Source: Sphaerolaimus hirsutus (lineage: Eukaryota > Nematoda > Chromadorea > Monhysterida > Sphaerolaimidae). Taken from it: a stretch of DNA of 64,000 bases. Of the stretch, positions 63,538 to 64,000 are shown piece by piece. Positions within the stretch are counted from its first letter, which is position 1; the number at the start of each line of letters is the position of its first letter. The stretch is from assembly GCA_964036195.1 (NCBI GenBank), contig OZ038459.1, positions 7,065,206-7,129,205 of the forward strand. The letters run 5' to 3'. Both the position numbers and the translations under genes were made by a program. Under the pieces are notes generated by a model. That model ran no database searches. It worked only from the letters and a program-made list of their open reading frames with translations, and was not told the origin of the DNA.

Positions 63538-64000
63538 CGCGTCTGGCGCGTTCGCGTTGCACCGCGTGTGCGGCTGCATGAATACGGGCCGCTCGTGCAG
63601 CTCAGTGTGTCCGCACCGCCCCGCATCCCTTTTCGGCGCCGCGCCGGAGAACTTTGAATGCCACTTTGCTTGTTCATGTTTTTGTTTGCGTGTGATTTTG
63701 GGGACGATTTTTTGGATGGGCTTCACTGTGGGGATTTAGGGGGAAATCCGATCAAACGAGCGTCGTTTTTGTTCCAGTTTTCGGTCGCTTTCGCACGAAA
63801 TTTCCAGCCGTAAATTCCGCGCCGCCGCGAATTTATCCGGCGGCAGTTTAGCAAAGCGAGACGTGTCTATTTCGGCGCCCGGGGCCGTTATCAACTCTCT
63901 TGGCCCGGGCGATCGTCACGGGGGGAAAATGTTACCGCAACTACAGTGTGCGCAGATATTTTGCTTTGCATGCGGCGGTCAGCGTAAGCTCCGCCCACTT
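63538..64000. promoter_or_regulatory. CpG-rich stretch at the window edge
   Basis: From about 63530 the sequence becomes GC- and CpG-dense (GGCGCGCGTCTGGCGCG, GCGCCGCCGCG, GGCGCCCGGGGCCG), unlike most of the window. It may be a promoter or first exon of a gene beyond the edge, or a late exon; no frame or splice site decides this. Confidence 0.3.

Overview
The window is nuclear DNA of an animal. The one gene that can be reconstructed encodes a zona pellucida (ZP) domain membrane protein, a family confined to metazoans. It is cut by phase-consistent spliceosomal introns and set in DNA packed with short non-autonomous DNA transposons. The species cannot be fixed from this sequence; an invertebrate with a mobile-element-rich genome is the most economical reading. 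No bacterial operons, CRISPR arrays, rRNA genes or functional tRNA genes were seen.

Gene: ten exons on the + strand between 26611 and 46209 join into one open frame of 510 codons. They give a signal peptide (exon 1), a ZP-N module (exons 2-4), a ZP-C module (exons 5-7), a cysteine-containing linker (exon 8), a transmembrane helix (exon 9) and a polar cytoplasmic tail (exon 10). The tail exon ends at a good donor, so the 3' end of the gene was not found. Intron 4 is 13.5 kb. It holds a 3.68 kb tandem duplication (30942-34625 and 34626-38304, about 99.9% identical) and several transposons. A possible alternative first exon with its own signal-like peptide (42110-42211) lies just before the ZP-C exons.

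Repeats: two groups dominate. (1) Fifteen elements have 8-bp target-site duplications (TSDs) that can be read directly. Nearly all have termini of the YARNG type, the hallmark of the hAT superfamily. Most have interiors built from one short motif repeated in both orientations, with a different motif in each subfamily (GGCGCC, GGGATC, ATCGAT, TTCGAA, AAAACGTAAA, CACATCTAAACCC and others). They are often nested, up to three layers deep (4172-6793). (2) A large set of elements ends in TACCGTA...TACGGTA. These are TA-targeting MITEs whose interiors repeat TCGAAATACCCCC, TCGAATAACTCCCCC or CTAATAGAACGGCA. Two occupied/empty site pairs inside the window support insertion at TA. Also present are a 1.15 kb palindrome (7780-8933), a near-perfect 455-bp palindrome (about 41116-41570), a tRNA-derived SINE pair, a (TA)32 microsatellite and a 17-bp tandem repeat.

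Layout: 1-26490, transposons and unannotated DNA; 26491-46209, ZP gene and its introns; 46210-64000, transposons and unannotated DNA ending in a CpG-rich stretch. No other protein gene could be supported.
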